Assembly (NCBI GenBank): GCA_012520135.1
Contig: JAAYOX010000298.1
Location: forward strand, 1 to 5,657
Origin: Clostridia bacterium
Lineage (GTDB): Bacteria > Bacillota > DULZ01
Length of the DNA: 5,657 nucleotides
Direction of reading: 5' to 3'
In this document: positions 4,677-5,657 of the stretch, in pieces
Layout: each line of letters begins with the position of its first letter
How positions within the stretch are numbered: the stretch's first letter is position 1
Made by a program: the position numbers and the translations under genes
The notes under the pieces: generated by a model
The model's database searches: none
What the model was told of the DNA's origin: nothing
The model's input: the letters and a program-made list of their open reading frames with translations, nothing else

Positions 4677-5648
4677 ATGCGGGAAGTTCCCTTTCTGTCC
4701 ATTGACGGTATCCGGTGCGGCCATGCCCAGGATTTAGAGAACGGTACCGGCTGTACCGTGGTCCTGTGTGAGGAGGGGGCCACTGCCGGGGTGGATGTAC
4801 GTGGTGGTTCTCCCGGTACCAGGGAAACAGATTTATTGGACCCGGCTAACTTGGTAGAGCAGGTACACGGGGTATTCCTGGCAGGAGGCAGTGCTTTCGG
4901 CCTTAATGCCGCCGCCGGTATCATGAAGTACCTGGAAGAACGGGGGGCAGGGTTTGATGTCACAGTTGCCCGGGTGCCTATCGTGACCGGAGCAGTCCTT
5001 TTTGACTTGGTAGCCGGTAGCCCCCATGTGCGTCCCGATGAGAAAATGGGTTACGAGGCTTGCGTCAATGCCAAAGGTAAAGGAGAAATATTGGAGGAAG
5101 GCTGCGTAGGAGCGGGTACCGGAGCTACTGTCGGGAAGTACCTGGGGCCTCAATACGCTATGAAGGGAGGCCTGGGTACGGCGGCTTATCAAGTAGGAGA
5201 TTTGATTGTAGGCGCCGTAACTGCCGTCAATTGCTTGGGAGATGTGGTGGATCCCGCTACCGGAAAGATAATTGCCGGAATGCTGGACCAAGACCGGAAA
5301 AACATCACCGGTACTGAGAAAGCTTTATTGGCAGCGGCGGAAAAAGCGGAACGGACCAATCTTTTCAAAGGTAACACTACCATCGGTATTGTAGTGACTA
5401 ACGCCAAACTGACTAAAGCTCAAGCAAAAAAAATTGCTTCCATGGCCCATGACGGCTTTGCCAGGTCAATCATTCCTTCCCATACATTTGTAGACGGGGA
5501 CACTATTTTCGTCCTGGGTACGGGAGAAGTGGAAGCGGATTTGAATGCCCTGGGCTTACTCGCTGCCAAGGCGGTGGCTAAGTCGGTAGTCAGCGGTGTG
5601 ACCAAAGCCCGCAGCATGTACGGTTTTCCTGCCGCTACAGATCTGTAG
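4677..5648 (+). CDS. P1 family peptidase (DmpA/NylC-type Ntn hydrolase, MEROPS S58-like)
   Basis: A 323-residue protein of the DmpA/P1 family, whose members cut themselves into two chains and expose a Ser or Thr nucleophile that hydrolyses amide bonds of small peptides, beta-peptides or, in NylC, nylon oligomers. The predicted cut is Asn233-Thr234 in KGNTTIGIVVTNA, giving a 233-residue alpha and a 90-residue beta chain. The acidic pair in FVDGDTIFVLGTG (D273, D275) lies 39 and 41 residues after T234, the same spacing as recalled for NylC T267/D306/D308; K154 and N185 fit its other active-site residues. The opening SIDGIRCGHA and the glycine-rich VFLAGGSAFGLNAAAG (66-81) are typical of the family. 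There is no signal peptide, so it acts in the cytoplasm. GAGGTGAG (4666-4673) precedes the ATG, 14 bases after the permease stop, so it belongs to the operon. The natural substrate is unknown. Confidence 0.92.
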   Translation: MREVPFLSIDGIRCGHAQDLENGTGCTVVLCEEGATAGVDVRGGSPGTRETDLLDPANLVEQVHGVFLAGGSAFGLNAAAGIMKYLEERGAGFDVTVARVPIVTGAVLFDLVAGSPHVRPDEKMGYEACVNAKGKGEILEEGCVGAGTGATVGKYLGPQYAMKGGLGTAAYQVGDLIVGAVTAVNCLGDVVDPATGKIIAGMLDQDRKNITGTEKALLAAAEKAERTNLFKGNTTIGIVVTNAKLTKAQAKKIASMAHDGFARSIIPSHTFVDGDTIFVLGTGEVEADLNALGLLAAKAVAKSVVSGVTKARSMYGFPAATDL

Positions 5649-5657
5649 CCGGTCTGC

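Noticed and set aside
47..5120. GGTACC occurs about seven times, more than expected by chance for a 6-mer in this length
   Set aside because: Nearly all copies fall inside genes and many encode Gly-Thr or Val-Pro; this is explained by codon choice and shows no regular spacing.
4833..5291. Minus-strand 152-codon open frame opposite the P1 peptidase
   Set aside because: The plus-strand frame encodes a full conserved family protein; the antisense frame is a by-product of its codon use.

Overview
The window looks like ordinary chromosome from a Gram-positive anaerobe of the Firmicutes, most likely Clostridia. Pointers are the strong AGGTGAT-type ribosome binding sites, the GTG/ATG starts, the sigma-A-like promoters, the YtrA-type GntR/ABC operon and moderate base composition. 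The genus cannot be named from the sequence alone. No tRNA, rRNA, CRISPR array, insertion sequence or phage gene is visible.

Left part (1-1360): a LysR-type regulator, cut by the left edge, is read leftward and diverges from a YeiH-type (UPF0324) membrane transporter read rightward. The 118-bp gap holds two overlapping divergent promoter candidates and a perfect ATAGGT/ACCTAT inverted repeat just downstream of the regulator promoter. This is the layout of an autoregulated LysR divergon; by analogy with yeiE-yeiH of enterobacteria the theme may be sulfur oxyanion (sulfite/sulfate) handling. The transporter gene is followed by a short REP-like palindrome (CACAGGGGGACGG...TTTTGTG) and a strong rho-independent terminator.

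Middle (1361-2682): a radical SAM/SPASM protein is read leftward, convergent with the transporter. It has CxxxCxxC for the SAM cluster and extra C-terminal cysteines for auxiliary clusters; its substrate is unknown. Its 5' region (about 190 bp) is shared back to back with the next operon and holds a 24-bp imperfect palindrome.

Right part (2683-5657): four tightly packed rightward genes form an apparent operon: a YtrA-subfamily GntR repressor, an ABC ATPase (4-bp overlap), a six-helix permease (8-bp overlap) and a P1-family N-terminal-nucleophile peptidase (14-bp gap). A consensus promoter with an extended -10 precedes the operon, and a perfect TACTTA-N6-TAAGTA repeat covers the -10 and start point, the expected place for the GntR protein to bind. 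The first three genes make a self-regulated ABC transport module of the cell-envelope-stress kind. The fourth is predicted to self-cleave at Asn233-Thr234 like NylC, and may process the peptide-like compound that the transporter handles, though this link rests on gene order only.

The best leads are the ABC-peptidase operon with its operator, the NylC-like active-site geometry, the REP-like element at 1300-1324, and the orphan radical SAM enzyme.
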